64,000 nucleotides of DNA. Source: Marisediminicola sp040546025. GTDB taxonomy: Bacteria; Actinomycetota; Actinomycetes; Actinomycetales; Microbacteriaceae. Location of the stretch: NCBI RefSeq assembly GCF_040546025.1, contig NZ_JBEPNA010000008.1, forward strand, positions 57,238-121,237. The letters are read 5' to 3'. Shown one piece after another: positions 8,945 to 17,327 of this stretch. The position numbers were made by a program, and so were the translations under genes. Each line of letters starts with the position of its first letter. Within the stretch, counting starts at the first letter, position 1. Under the pieces are notes generated by a model that ran no database searches, was not told the origin of the DNA, and saw nothing but the letters and a program-made list of their open reading frames with translations.

Positions 8945-9930
8945 CGCTCGTCCAGCCAGTGCGCGAGCTCGACGGCCCAGTAGGTGAGCACGGCGTCCGC
9001 CCCGGCGCGGCGGATGCCGACGACCGACTCCTCGATCGCCCGTCGGCGGTCGATCCAGCCGTTCGCAGCGGCGGCCTCGATCATCGCGTACTCGCCGGAC
9101 ACCTGGTATGCCCAGACGGGAATATCACTGTGCGCGGCGGTGTCGGCGAGCACGTCGAGGTAGCTCATGGCCGGCTTCACCATGACGATGTCGGCCCCCT
9201 CCGCGGCATCGAGGATCGTCTCCCGCAGCCCCTCGCGCGCGTTGCCCGGGTCGAGCTGGTAGCTGCGGCGGTCGCCCGTCAGGGTCGACTGAACCGCCTC
9301 ACGGAACGGCCCGTAGAACGCGGAGGCGTACTTCGCCGAGTAGGAGAGGATCGCCGTGTCGGTGTGCCCCTCGTCGTCGAGGATGTCCCGCACGGCGGCG
9401 ACCTGCCCGTCCATCATCCCCGAGAGACCGAGCAGTTGTGATCCCGACTCCGCCTGCGCGATCGCCATGTCGCGATACCGCACGAGGGTCGCGTCGTTGT
9501 CGACTCTTCCGCGGTCGTCGACGACGCCGCAGTGGCCGTGGTCGGTGAACTCGTCGAGGCACAGGTCGGTCTGCACGACGAGCGCGTCGCCGATCTCGGC
9601 GACGGCGGCGCGGGTCGCGACGTTGAGGATGCCGTTGGGGTCGGTCGCTCCCGAGCCGGAGGCGTCGCGCTGCTCGGGCACGCCGAAGAGCATGACTCCC
9701 CCGATGCCCGCAGCCGCGGCATCCACCAGCGCACGCCGGAACGAGTCGAGCGAGTGCTGCTGCACGCCGGGCATCGACGAGATGGCGACGGCGTCGGATG
9801 CCCCCTCGCGCACGAACATCGGCAGTACGAGCTCCGCGGGGTGCAGCCGGGTCTCGGCGACGAGGCGGCGCATGGCGGGAGTGGCCCGCAGGCGCCGCGG
9901 CCGGTCACGCGGGGAGAAGTGGTCAGTCAT
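8941..9930 (-). CDS. hemB: Porphobilinogen synthase (5-aminolaevulinate dehydratase)
   Basis: The 329-residue enzyme condenses two 5-aminolaevulinates into porphobilinogen. It has the N-terminal RPRRLRATPAMRRLVAET, the metal-site region TDLCLDEFTDHGHCG (a Cys-containing metal loop), and both active-site lysine regions, SYSAKYASAFYGPFREA and DIVMVKPAMSYLD. The ATG at 9930 overlaps the end of hemD by 8 bp. The open frame extends further upstream only as shadow sequence of hemD. Confidence 0.97.
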   Translation of the reverse strand: MTDHFSPRDRPRRLRATPAMRRLVAETRLHPAELVLPMFVREGASDAVAISSMPGVQQHSLDSFRRALVDAAAAGIGGVMLFGVPEQRDASGSGATDPNGILNVATRAAVAEIGDALVVQTDLCLDEFTDHGHCGVVDDRGRVDNDATLVRYRDMAIAQAESGSQLLGLSGMMDGQVAAVRDILDDEGHTDTAILSYSAKYASAFYGPFREAVQSTLTGDRRSYQLDPGNAREGLRETILDAAEGADIVMVKPAMSYLDVLADTAAHSDIPVWAYQVSGEYAMIEAAAANGWIDRRRAIEESVVGIRRAGADAVLTYWAVELAHWLDER

Positions 9931-10714
9931 TCGGGCCCTCCGGCTCGCCGCACAGCTCGAGCGCGTACTCAACGAGCGACTCGATAAGCGATTCTGCCGA
10001 GCGGTTCTCGGCGATGAGGTGCACGGCGAGACCGGCGGCGCGGGCGTCGAACGCGGTTCGAGGGCCGATGCAGGCGATCGTGGTCCCCTCCGGGATCGGT
10101 GCCAGCTGCTGCGACACCTGTCGCGCGATGCTGCCGGATGTGACCAGGATCGCGCGGATGCTGCCGGATGCCACGTCGGCCGCGATCCGCTCGCTGACGG
10201 GAACCCCGACGGTGCGGTAGGCGGCGACGAACTTGGTGTCGAAGCCGAGGCTGGTGAGGCCGGCGACAAGGGTCGGCTCGGCAATCTCGGACTGCGGGAC
10301 GAGCACGCGCCCGCGTACCGAGGTGCGCGGCCACTCCTTGACGAGGCCCCTGGCGGAGTTGTCGCCCTCGGGAATGAAGTCGACCCGGTAGCCGGCGAGG
10401 GTCAGGGCAGCGGCGGTCGTCTCGCCGACGGCCGCGATCTTCGTCGACGCGGGAACCTTGGTGCGCTGGCTCATGAGAACGTCGACGGTCGTCGCGCTCG
10501 TGACGACGAGCCACTCGAATTCGCCGCCCTCGAGTTCCTCCAGCGCGCTCGCGAGCGCACGCGGGTCCTCCGTGCTCGCGAAGTTGATGAGCGGCGCGAT
10601 GACGGGGATGCCCGCGTGGGCGCGCAGGGCCGCCGCGACGCTGTCGCCCCAGGCACCGCCGCGCGGCACGAGCACCCGCCAGCCCGCGAGCGCGGTTCCT
10701 CGCCGGGACGTCAC
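9923..10714 (-). CDS. hemD: Uroporphyrinogen-III synthase
   Basis: The 263-residue protein is called from the two-lobed HemD pattern: an N-terminal WRVLVPRGGAWGDSVAAAL with LVVTSATTVDVL, a middle KIAAVGETTAAAL, and a C-terminal ILVTSGSIARQVSQQL with IACIGPRTAFDARAAGL. It cyclises hydroxymethylbilane with inversion of ring D. Sequence conservation in this family is low, so the call also rests on its place between hemC and hemB. It overlaps hemC by 4 bp. Confidence 0.93.
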   Translation of the reverse strand: MTSRRGTALAGWRVLVPRGGAWGDSVAAALRAHAGIPVIAPLINFASTEDPRALASALEELEGGEFEWLVVTSATTVDVLMSQRTKVPASTKIAAVGETTAAALTLAGYRVDFIPEGDNSARGLVKEWPRTSVRGRVLVPQSEIAEPTLVAGLTSLGFDTKFVAAYRTVGVPVSERIAADVASGSIRAILVTSGSIARQVSQQLAPIPEGTTIACIGPRTAFDARAAGLAVHLIAENRSAESLIESLVEYALELCGEPEGPND

Positions 10715-11649
10715 GAGATCGACCCGGCCGGGACGAGCTCTGCGGCGCCCAGCGAGAGCAGCTCCCTCGCGACGTTCGCGGCGACCGTCTCGGCGGGCCG
10801 GGGGTCGTCGTCGAGGTAGAGGGCGTGCGCGCTCGTGATGTGCTCGGCTCCGTCGGGACTGTAGACGCGCGCCGAGAGGAAGATCAGGCCGTCGTCGATG
10901 AGGGCGTGCGCTCCGATCGGGGCGGCGCAGCCAGCCTCGAGGATGCGCAGCACCTCCCGCTCCGCGGTCACCGTGAGCCGGGTGGGCCGGTGCTCGATCG
11001 AGGCGACGGCGGAGCGCACGACACGGTCGGGCTTCGCCACCGTCTCAACGGCGAGCGCGCCCTGGCCCGGCGCGGTCGGCCAGCCGTCGAGGGTGCAGAA
11101 CTCGGTGACGGCCTCAAGCCGGCCGAGCCTGGCGAGTCCCGCCGCGGCGAGCATCACGGCGTCGAGGTCGCCCGCTGCGACCTTGCCAAGGCGGGTGTCG
11201 ACATTGCCGCGGATGTCCACGACTTCGAGGTCGGGGCGGCGCCGGCGCAGCTGCGCCGCTCGGCGCGGCGACCCGGTTCCGATCCTCGCCCCGGGCGGGA
11301 GGGTGTCGAGGGTCATGCCGTCCCTCGCGCACACGGCGTCGCGCGGGTCGGCGCGCTTCGGGATCGCGGCGATGATGAGACCCTCGGCTGGGGCCGTCGG
11401 GAGGTCCTTCAGCGAATGCACGACGACATCGCAGCGGCCGTCACGCAGTGCCTCACGCAGGCCGACCGCGAAGACGCCCGTACCGCCGAGGGTCGACAGC
11501 GACTGCTTCGAGCGGTCGCCCTCGGTCGTGATCGGGACGAGTTCGACGGGCAGGCCGGATGCCTTCGCGAGCGAGTCGGCCACGGTCTGGCTCTGCGCCA
11601 TCGCGAGCGCACTCGCGCGGGTGCCGAGCCGGATGAGCTCGACCGTCAC
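10711..11649 (-). CDS. hemC: Hydroxymethylbilane synthase (porphobilinogen deaminase)
   Basis: The 312-residue enzyme polymerises four porphobilinogens. Motifs are the N-terminal IRLGTRASALAMAQSQ, VHSLKDLPT, the arginine-rich IGTGSPRRAAQLRRRRPDL, VDIRGNVDTRL, and the dipyrromethane-binding LEAGCAAPIGAHA cysteine loop. The GTG at 11649 overlaps the cpfC stop (GTGA) and directly precedes the conserved VELIRLGTRAS, so it was preferred to longer upstream starts. Confidence 0.97.
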   Translation of the reverse strand: MTVELIRLGTRASALAMAQSQTVADSLAKASGLPVELVPITTEGDRSKQSLSTLGGTGVFAVGLREALRDGRCDVVVHSLKDLPTAPAEGLIIAAIPKRADPRDAVCARDGMTLDTLPPGARIGTGSPRRAAQLRRRRPDLEVVDIRGNVDTRLGKVAAGDLDAVMLAAAGLARLGRLEAVTEFCTLDGWPTAPGQGALAVETVAKPDRVVRSAVASIEHRPTRLTVTAEREVLRILEAGCAAPIGAHALIDDGLIFLSARVYSPDGAEHITSAHALYLDDDPRPAETVAANVARELLSLGAAELVPAGSIS

Positions 11650-12842
11650 GGCTGCAGCCCCGCGACGGTTGGTTTGAAGCCGAGTCGCACGTTCTCGCAG
11701 CATCCGGGACGGCACACGTCGTACCACGGCCCGAGGGCGGTGACCGAGGGGCGCTGCGCGACGGGCAGCGCGTCGCGCCGCTCGATCACGAGGTCGATGA
11801 GGCCACTCACGTACGCCGCGTGCACGCCGGGCGTCGGCACGCGCACCGCCAGGATGCCGTGCTTCGCCGACGTCTCCATGGCCTCGGTGTCGAGGTCCCA
11901 CTTCACCTCCATGTGGTCGCTCACGAAGCCCAGCGGCACGATGACGACGGCGCGGATGCCGGCGGCCGCGAGGTCGTCGATCGCGTCGTTGATGTCGGGC
12001 TCGAGCCACGGCTGGGTGGGCGGGCCGGAGCGGGACTGGTAGACGAGCGACCAGTTCAGGGGCGCCTCCGCCTCCTGGGCGGTGATGACGACCTCGGCGA
12101 CCGCGAGGTGCTGGGCCGCATAGGCCCCGCCCTCACCGAAGCCGCGACTGGCCGGGCCGCTCTTCGCGGCATCCGTCGACGGGATCGAGTGGGTCGTGAA
12201 CAGCACGTGCGTCTGCTCGCGCGGGATGCCGGCGGCGTCGACCTTGGCGAGTCCGCCGGCGAGCGCCTCGATGAACGGGGTGACGAAGCCGGGGTGGTCG
12301 AAGAACTGGCGCACCTTGTCGATCTGGATGACCCCGTCGAGCCCGGTGTCGGCGAGCGCCTGCGCGTAGTCCTCGCGGTACTGCCGGCAGCTCGAGTAGG
12401 AGCTGTAGGCGCTCGTGCCGATCGCGATGAGCTTGGTGAAGCCGCGCTCATGCGCCTCGACGAGAGCCTCGCGCAGGTAGGGGTCCCAGTTGCGGTTGCC
12501 CCAGAGCACGGGAAGGTCGATGCCGCGGCGCTCGAGCTCGGCCTCGAGGGCGGCCTTGAGCTCCCGGTTCTGGTCGTTGATCGGGCTGACCCCGCCGAAA
12601 TGGCGGTAGTGGTGGGCGACCTCTTCGAGACGCTCGTCCGGGATGCCGCGACCGCGTGTGACGTTGCGCAGGAACGGGATCACGTCGTCCTGGCCCTCCG
12701 GACCGCCGAAGCTCGCAAGCAGGATCGCGTCGTACGCGGTGGGCTCGGTGACGTGCTCGGGGCCGGATGCTGCGGCGGGGGTCGCGGCGCGAACGAACTG
12801 TTCGGCCTGCTCGGCGGGCCCGGTCTGCTCGGCCACGCTCAT
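11646..12842 (-). CDS. cpfC: Coproporphyrin III ferrochelatase
   Basis: This 398-residue protein inserts iron into coproporphyrin III in the actinobacterial/Firmicute route. It has YDAILLASFGGPEG near residue 37, the HYRHFGGVSPIN loop, LFTTHSIPSTD with the catalytic His region, and QSRSGPPTQPWLEPD. Cys in SSCRQYRED and the C-terminal CRPGCC fit the [2Fe-2S] ligands of actinobacterial ferrochelatases. The N-terminal 30 residues (AEQTGPAEQAEQ...) are a low-complexity extension. The ATG at 12842 overlaps the chdC stop. Confidence 0.95.
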   Translation of the reverse strand: MSVAEQTGPAEQAEQFVRAATPAAASGPEHVTEPTAYDAILLASFGGPEGQDDVIPFLRNVTRGRGIPDERLEEVAHHYRHFGGVSPINDQNRELKAALEAELERRGIDLPVLWGNRNWDPYLREALVEAHERGFTKLIAIGTSAYSSYSSCRQYREDYAQALADTGLDGVIQIDKVRQFFDHPGFVTPFIEALAGGLAKVDAAGIPREQTHVLFTTHSIPSTDAAKSGPASRGFGEGGAYAAQHLAVAEVVITAQEAEAPLNWSLVYQSRSGPPTQPWLEPDINDAIDDLAAAGIRAVVIVPLGFVSDHMEVKWDLDTEAMETSAKHGILAVRVPTPGVHAAYVSGLIDLVIERRDALPVAQRPSVTALGPWYDVCRPGCCENVRLGFKPTVAGLQP

Positions 12843-13543
12843 GCGAGCACCTCCGGAAGTGCGCTGGTCGGAATGCGGCGGCCCGTGTAGAACGGGACCT
12901 CCTCGCGCACGTGCATCCGGGCCTCCGTCTGGCGGAGGTGGCGCATGAGGTCGACGAGGTCGACGAGCTCCGGCGCCTCGAGGGCGAGGATCCATTCGTA
13001 GTCGCCGAGGGCGAAGGAGGCGACGGTGTTCGCGAGCACCTGCGGGTACTGGCTGCCCTTGCGGCCGTGGTCGCCGAGCATCGCCCGACGCTCGTCCTCC
13101 GGGAGCAGGTACCACTCGTAGGAGCGCACGAACGGGTACACGGTGAGCCAGGTCTCCGGCTCCTTGCCCTTCATGAAAGCGGGAAGGTGGCTGGCGGTGA
13201 ACTCCGCGTCGCGGTGCACGCCCATCGCGTTCCAGACCGGGCGCAGGTGGTAGAGAAGCGAGGTGCGGCGGAGGATGCGCAGCGCGGCCTGGATGTCTTC
13301 GGGGGTCGGACCGTGCAGCCAGATCATCAAGTCGGCGTCGGCGCGGATCGACGACACATCGTAGAAGCCCCGAACGGTGACGCCGGTCGCCTCGACCTTG
13401 GCCACGGCGGTGTCGAGCTTGCCGACGAGGGCGTCCTCGTCCGCCTCCGGGAGCCTCGTCGCCGTATCGGCGCGGCGAAACACCGCCCAGAGGGTGTAAC
13501 CGAGAGTGGTGTCTGGTTGGGGCGCATCAGCGCTGCTTGTCAT
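12839..13543 (-). CDS. chdC: Coproheme decarboxylase (HemQ)
   Basis: This 234-residue chlorite-dismutase-like enzyme uses peroxide to decarboxylate two propionates of coproheme and yield haem b. The segment TVYPFVRSYEWYLLP carries the catalytic tyrosine, and RRAMLGDHGRKG contributes the haem-pocket region. ALGDYEWILALEAPEL and the C-terminal REEVPFYTGRRI complete the family pattern. Its presence, together with CpfC and CgoX, shows that the coproporphyrin-dependent branch is used. It is the first gene of the chdC-cpfC-hemCDB-hemL run. Confidence 0.96.
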   Translation of the reverse strand: MTSSADAPQPDTTLGYTLWAVFRRADTATRLPEADEDALVGKLDTAVAKVEATGVTVRGFYDVSSIRADADLMIWLHGPTPEDIQAALRILRRTSLLYHLRPVWNAMGVHRDAEFTASHLPAFMKGKEPETWLTVYPFVRSYEWYLLPEDERRAMLGDHGRKGSQYPQVLANTVASFALGDYEWILALEAPELVDLVDLMRHLRQTEARMHVREEVPFYTGRRIPTSALPEVLA

Positions 13544-13621
13544 GACTCCATTGTCCCCCGCCGACCTGCATGCTCAAAAACGGGCTGGGAATCAGCCGAG
13601 CGCGCACAGGAGAGTCGCGAA

Positions 13622-13861
13622 TCAGTCGCGCGATAGCACCGCCCAGGCGACGAGCCCGCCGACGATCGCGACGGCCGCGGTCACTCCCGCGACCCACGGC
13701 ACCGGGTTGTCCTCGTAGCTGGCCTGAGCCTTGTGCGCGAAGATCCCGACCTGCTTGGGAACGTTGAGCTTGTCCTCGATCTCGTCGAGTGTGCTCTCGA
13801 GCTGGGCGCGGGTCTGAGCGACCTTGCTCTGGATGTCGGCGGTGCTCCTGGAATCTGTCAC
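13622..13861 (-). CDS. DUF3618 small membrane protein
   Basis: The 79-residue protein starts with a helical IQSKVAQTRAQLESTLDEIEDKLNVP segment and ends with one membrane helix (WVAGVTAAVAIVGGLVAWAVL), as in DUF3618. The GTG at 13861 overlaps the stop of the upstream gene (GTGA), so translation is coupled. Such proteins usually occur beside DUF1469/holin-like genes, as here. The function is unknown; an envelope or stress role is often supposed. Confidence 0.85.
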   Translation of the reverse strand: MTDSRSTADIQSKVAQTRAQLESTLDEIEDKLNVPKQVGIFAHKAQASYEDNPVPWVAGVTAAVAIVGGLVAWAVLSRD

Positions 13862-14268
13862 TTTGCCATCCCCTTGATGGTCTCGATGTCGCGCTTGACG
13901 CTCTCGATGGTTGCGGTGGGCTGCGGCGGCAGGCCCTCCTTGAGCTTGCGGTAGCCGACCAGCGCGAAGATCGCCGCGATCACGAGCAGCACGAAGGCGA
14001 CGACGAGGGCGGCGAGCCAGCCGGGCATCAGGTAGGACAGCCCCAGCACGGCGGCAGTCAGCAGCACGCCGAGCATGTACAGCACAAAGACAAGGGCCAC
14101 GGCGATGAGTGCGCCGCCGATTCCCCACGCCTTGAACTTGCCGATCATCTCGGCCTTGAGCTGCTGGATCTCGCCCGTGACGAGCTCGCGGACGAGCGTC
14201 GGCACGTCGGCGATCAACTCGAACAGCGACCGCTTCTTCTTCGTTTCCTGGCCGATGGGAACACTCAT
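13858..14268 (-). CDS. DUF1469 (putative actinobacterial holin-X / phage-holin family) membrane protein
   Basis: The 136-residue protein opens with a polar helix (SLFELIADVPTLVRELVTGEIQQLKAEM). Two membrane helices follow (GGALIAVALVFVLYMLGVLL and WLAALVVAFVLLVIAAIFALVGY), then a polar tail. This is the DUF1469/holin-X-like layout. Despite the name, no phage genes are nearby. It sits in a three-gene run with a YtxH-like gene and a DUF3618 gene inside the haem cluster. Confidence 0.85.
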   Translation of the reverse strand: MSVPIGQETKKKRSLFELIADVPTLVRELVTGEIQQLKAEMIGKFKAWGIGGALIAVALVFVLYMLGVLLTAAVLGLSYLMPGWLAALVVAFVLLVIAAIFALVGYRKLKEGLPPQPTATIESVKRDIETIKGMAK

Positions 14269-14294
14269 GACCTGTCCTCTCCGCGCACGAATGG

Positions 14295-14594
14295 TTAGTT
14301 TGTCGCCGACTGGGGCGAGACGCCGTTTGACGGAGCCCGGCGCGACCGCGCCGCACGCTTCTTGGCCTGCGACTTGCGCATCGCCCGCTTGACGTTGTCG
14401 CTCACGAAGTCGACGACATCCGGCGCCTTGTCCCTGGCCAGGTCGCCGGCCTGGTGCATCTGACGCTGCACGGGGCGGGAGTGCCAGAAGCTGTCCGCGG
14501 CCCTGGCGATCTGGTTATACCGCTCGCGGCCAGCCCGGCTGCCGAGCACGTACCCAACGGCCAGTCCCGAAACGAGCATCAGCTTTCCGCGCAT
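14295..14594 (-). CDS. YtxH-like small protein
   Basis: The 99-residue protein has a short N-terminal hydrophobic segment, LMLVSGLAVGYVLGSRAGRERYNQI, the glycine-rich YtxH-type signature. A charged helical part follows and the tail is Lys/Arg-rich (KKRAARSRRAPS). The ATG at 14594 has GGAG 8 bases upstream. The longer frame from 14636 lacks a comparable signal. It probably belongs to the membrane/stress trio with the next two genes. Confidence 0.8.
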   Translation of the reverse strand: MRGKLMLVSGLAVGYVLGSRAGRERYNQIARAADSFWHSRPVQRQMHQAGDLARDKAPDVVDFVSDNVKRAMRKSQAKKRAARSRRAPSNGVSPQSATN

Positions 14595-14640
14595 GTTGAC
14601 TCCACTTCCGTCGTTGCCCGTTTTCGAGGCTGTCAAATAT

Positions 14641-15930
14641 TCAGTGATCGATCAACCCTAGCCCGGGTTCCCGGGCGAGGTCGGAGAGAAGATCGGCTGC
14701 GGCTTGTCGCGCCTGGCCGATGACGGCCGCGAGTCCCGCCCCCGAGACACGCTCGCCCACCCGCACGACACCCTCGGAAGCCTCCTCGGCAGCGCCAGGT
14801 CCGGTCCAGTCCACCCGGTCGTAGGCGAGCACCTCCTCGGCGGCGATGTCGACGCCGAGAAGTCGCGCGGCATCCGCCCTCGCCTGTTCGCGCAGGTCGC
14901 GTCCTGCCGGCATTCCCTCGTAGGAGAGCCGCACCACGTGGGCGCCGCCAGCGCGGTCCTCGAGCCAGGCCCACTTGGCGGTGGCGTGAGTGAGGGCCTT
15001 CGCGCCGACCCCGGGGGCGCCGGCGGCGACGAGCACGCCGGTGCCGCGCGGAGCGGCGTCGAGCCCGGGGGCGCGAAGGACGAGCGTCGCGAGGGTGATG
15101 GGGGTGCCACTCTGGGCTCCCAGTTCGGCGGCGACGACGACCCGGTCGGCGGTGAGGCGTCGGCCGTCGGCGAGGCTGACGCTCCCGGCATCCACTTCCG
15201 CGACAGGGGCGGACAGAAGGATCTGGGCGCGCCCGTCGAGGTGGCGGGCGAGGGCGTCGACGATCTGGAAAAGCCCACCGGCGAGGCCCTGCACCGCAGA
15301 GCCGGCCGGCGCGGCCTCGCGCAGGGTCAGCACAGCCTTCGCGAGGGAGCCCTCGCTCAGCATCGCGGTGCGCAGGCGCGGTGCGACGACGTCGACATCG
15401 AGGTCGTCGGGGTGGGCCGAGTGGATGGCGCCGGCGACGGGGGTGACGAGCCGGTCGAGCACCGCGCGGCCCATCCGTTTGCGGACCACGGCGCCGAGGC
15501 TGCGCTCCCGGGAGCCGACGAAGCCCGACAGCAGGGCGTCGAGCTGAGCGCGCAGCGCGCCGCCGAGGCCCACGATCCGGATGACGTCGCTCGCGAGCGG
15601 CACGGACGGAATGCCGAGCAGACCGGCCTTCGGAAGCGGCACGGCGGCGCCGGTACGCGGCTGGAGCCACGCCCCGCCGGTGTTCGGAAGCACGAGCGCG
15701 GCGGCGAGGCCCAGCTCGGTGACGAGATCGGCGACGGTGCCACGCCGGGTCGCGAAGCTCTCCGCTCCGGCATCCGTCTCGATGCCGCCCAGGGTATGGG
15801 GCGCCACCTTGCCGCCGAGGCGGGCGCTCGCCTCGACGACCGTGACGCGCGCGCCTGCGTCGACGAGGTCGCGGGCGACGACGAGTCCCGCGATGCCGCC
15901 ACCGACGACGATGATACGAGAGTCGGTCAC
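14641..15930 (-). CDS. cgoX: Coproporphyrinogen III oxidase (HemY/protoporphyrinogen-oxidase family)
   Basis: The 429-residue FAD enzyme oxidises coproporphyrinogen III to coproporphyrin III. The N-terminus has the dinucleotide fold IIVVGGGIAGLVVARDLVDAGARVTVVE and GGKVAP. The middle contains SRERSLGAVVRKRMGRAVLDRLVTPVAGAIHS, typical of the family, and the C-terminus has VVRVGERVSGAGLAAVIGQARQAA. The GTG at 15930 was chosen because GAGAGG lies 9 bases upstream. That ribosome site is formed by the end of the palindromic repeat at 15941-16158. GTG at 15939 is an alternative. Confidence 0.93.
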   Translation of the reverse strand: MTDSRIIVVGGGIAGLVVARDLVDAGARVTVVEASARLGGKVAPHTLGGIETDAGAESFATRRGTVADLVTELGLAAALVLPNTGGAWLQPRTGAAVPLPKAGLLGIPSVPLASDVIRIVGLGGALRAQLDALLSGFVGSRERSLGAVVRKRMGRAVLDRLVTPVAGAIHSAHPDDLDVDVVAPRLRTAMLSEGSLAKAVLTLREAAPAGSAVQGLAGGLFQIVDALARHLDGRAQILLSAPVAEVDAGSVSLADGRRLTADRVVVAAELGAQSGTPITLATLVLRAPGLDAAPRGTGVLVAAGAPGVGAKALTHATAKWAWLEDRAGGAHVVRLSYEGMPAGRDLREQARADAARLLGVDIAAEEVLAYDRVDWTGPGAAEEASEGVVRVGERVSGAGLAAVIGQARQAAADLLSDLAREPGLGLIDH

Positions 15931-15940
15931 GGCGGTCACC

Positions 15941-16158
15941 CTCTCATTATTCAGGAGTCTGGCGGGCGGGGGCGTCGCCGGCCTCACCGCGACGGAACGT
16001 GATCAGTTGGCCCAGCCGAGGAGATTCGGGCGACACACCGCATTCTGCGGCGCCGGGAGGCGGCGTGTCGCAGGATCTCCTGCGTTACGGTGCGGGGAGC
16101 CCAGCCTTCCGCGCCCAGCCGGCGCCGCCGCCGGCCCCCCACTCCTGAATAATGAAAG
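15941..16158. repeat. Palindromic repeat element, locus 2 (inside the haem gene cluster)
   Basis: The 218-bp stretch between hemE and cgoX is bounded by CTCTCATTATTCAGGAGT (15941-15958) and ACTCCTGAATAATGAAAG (16141-16158), the same ends as the array at 5052-5314. The centre holds a CCGCATT-C-TGCGG hairpin (16038-16050), again matching the other loci. Its left end provides the purine-rich ribosome-binding region for cgoX. Confidence 0.85.
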
Positions 16159-16206
16159 CGGAAGCCGGGTTACTTGGGGTTCTGGGGCTAGGGGCGGTAC
16201 AGGGGG

Positions 16207-17265
16207 CTACGGGGCCGAATGCACGAGCCGCACGATGCGGGTCAGCACGTCGGGGTCGGTCTCCGGCGGGACCCCGTGGCCGAGGTTCACCACGTGGGCA
16301 GGCGCGGCCTTGCCTCGCTCGATAACGTCGAGCACGTGGGCCTCGAGAACGGGCCAGGGGGCCGCGAGCAGGGCCGGGTTGATGTTGCCCTGAACCGGGA
16401 CCGTGCCGCCGAGGCGACGGATGCCCTCGTCGAGCGGGATCCGGTCGTCGATGCCCACGACATCCGCGCCGATGTCGCGCATGGCGCCGAGGAGCTCTCC
16501 GGTCCCGACGCCGAAGTGCACGATCGGCATGCCGAGATCCTGAACGTGGGAGATCGCGCGGCGCGAGTACGGCGCGACGTGCGCGGTGTAATCGGCGAGC
16601 GAGAGCGACCCGGCCCACGAGTCGAACAGCTGCGCCGCGCTCGCGCCGGCGAGGATCTGCGCGCGCAGGAACGCGCCGGTCACGTCCGCCGCCCAGGTCA
16701 TGAGCGCCGCCCACGTGTCGGGGTCGGCGTGCATGAGCGTGCGGGCCCGGAGGTGGTCCTTCGACGGCCCTCCCTCGACGAGGTAGGCGGCGAGGGTGAA
16801 CGGCGCCCCGGCGAAGCCGATGAGCGGGGTCGAGCCGAGCTGCTCGACCGTGCGGGCGACCCCCGCGGTGATCGGGGAGAGGGACGCGGGATCGAGCGGC
16901 GCGAGGGCGGCGACATCCGCCGCCGTGCGGATGGGAGCACCGAGCACCGGGCCGCGCCCCGGCACGATGTCGACGTCGACGCCCGCGAGCTTGAGCGGCA
17001 CGACGATGTCACTGAAGAAGATGGCGGCGTCGACCCCGTGCCGGCGCCACGGTTGCAAGGTGATCTCGCTCGACAGCTCGGGGTCGAGGCACGCGTCGAG
17101 CATCGCGGTGCCGACGCGCAGCGCCCGGTACTCGGGCAGCGACCGCCCGGCCTGGCGCATGAACCAGACGGGGGTCGTCTCGGGCCGGTCCCCCCGGTAG
17201 GCGCGGATGACGGCGGATGCGGCGGTGCGACCGTCGACGAGGGGGTGATCAGCTGGCAGGTTCAC
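16207..17265 (-). CDS. hemE: Uroporphyrinogen decarboxylase
   Basis: The 352-residue enzyme removes four carboxyl groups to form coproporphyrinogen III. The diagnostic PVWFMRQAGRSLPEYR lies near residue 30; FFSDIVVPLKLAGVDVDIVPGRGPV, IGFAGAPFTLAAYLVEGG and VQGNINPALL follow. The GTG at 17265 starts the conserved sequence; upstream reading overlaps the hemA promoter region. It is transcribed away from hemA, with only 62 bp between the two start codons. Confidence 0.96.
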   Translation of the reverse strand: MNLPADHPLVDGRTAASAVIRAYRGDRPETTPVWFMRQAGRSLPEYRALRVGTAMLDACLDPELSSEITLQPWRRHGVDAAIFFSDIVVPLKLAGVDVDIVPGRGPVLGAPIRTAADVAALAPLDPASLSPITAGVARTVEQLGSTPLIGFAGAPFTLAAYLVEGGPSKDHLRARTLMHADPDTWAALMTWAADVTGAFLRAQILAGASAAQLFDSWAGSLSLADYTAHVAPYSRRAISHVQDLGMPIVHFGVGTGELLGAMRDIGADVVGIDDRIPLDEGIRRLGGTVPVQGNINPALLAAPWPVLEAHVLDVIERGKAAPAHVVNLGHGVPPETDPDVLTRIVRLVHSAP

Positions 17266-17327
17266 AGCGATCAGTCTGCCATCAGGCTCCGTCCCCTGCT
17301 CCCAGCGGCGAGCGTTACGATGGACGG

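Noticed and set aside
13858..14268. Prophage remnant because of the holin-like gene
   Set aside because: DUF1469 proteins are common chromosomal membrane proteins; no other phage genes or attachment sites lie nearby.
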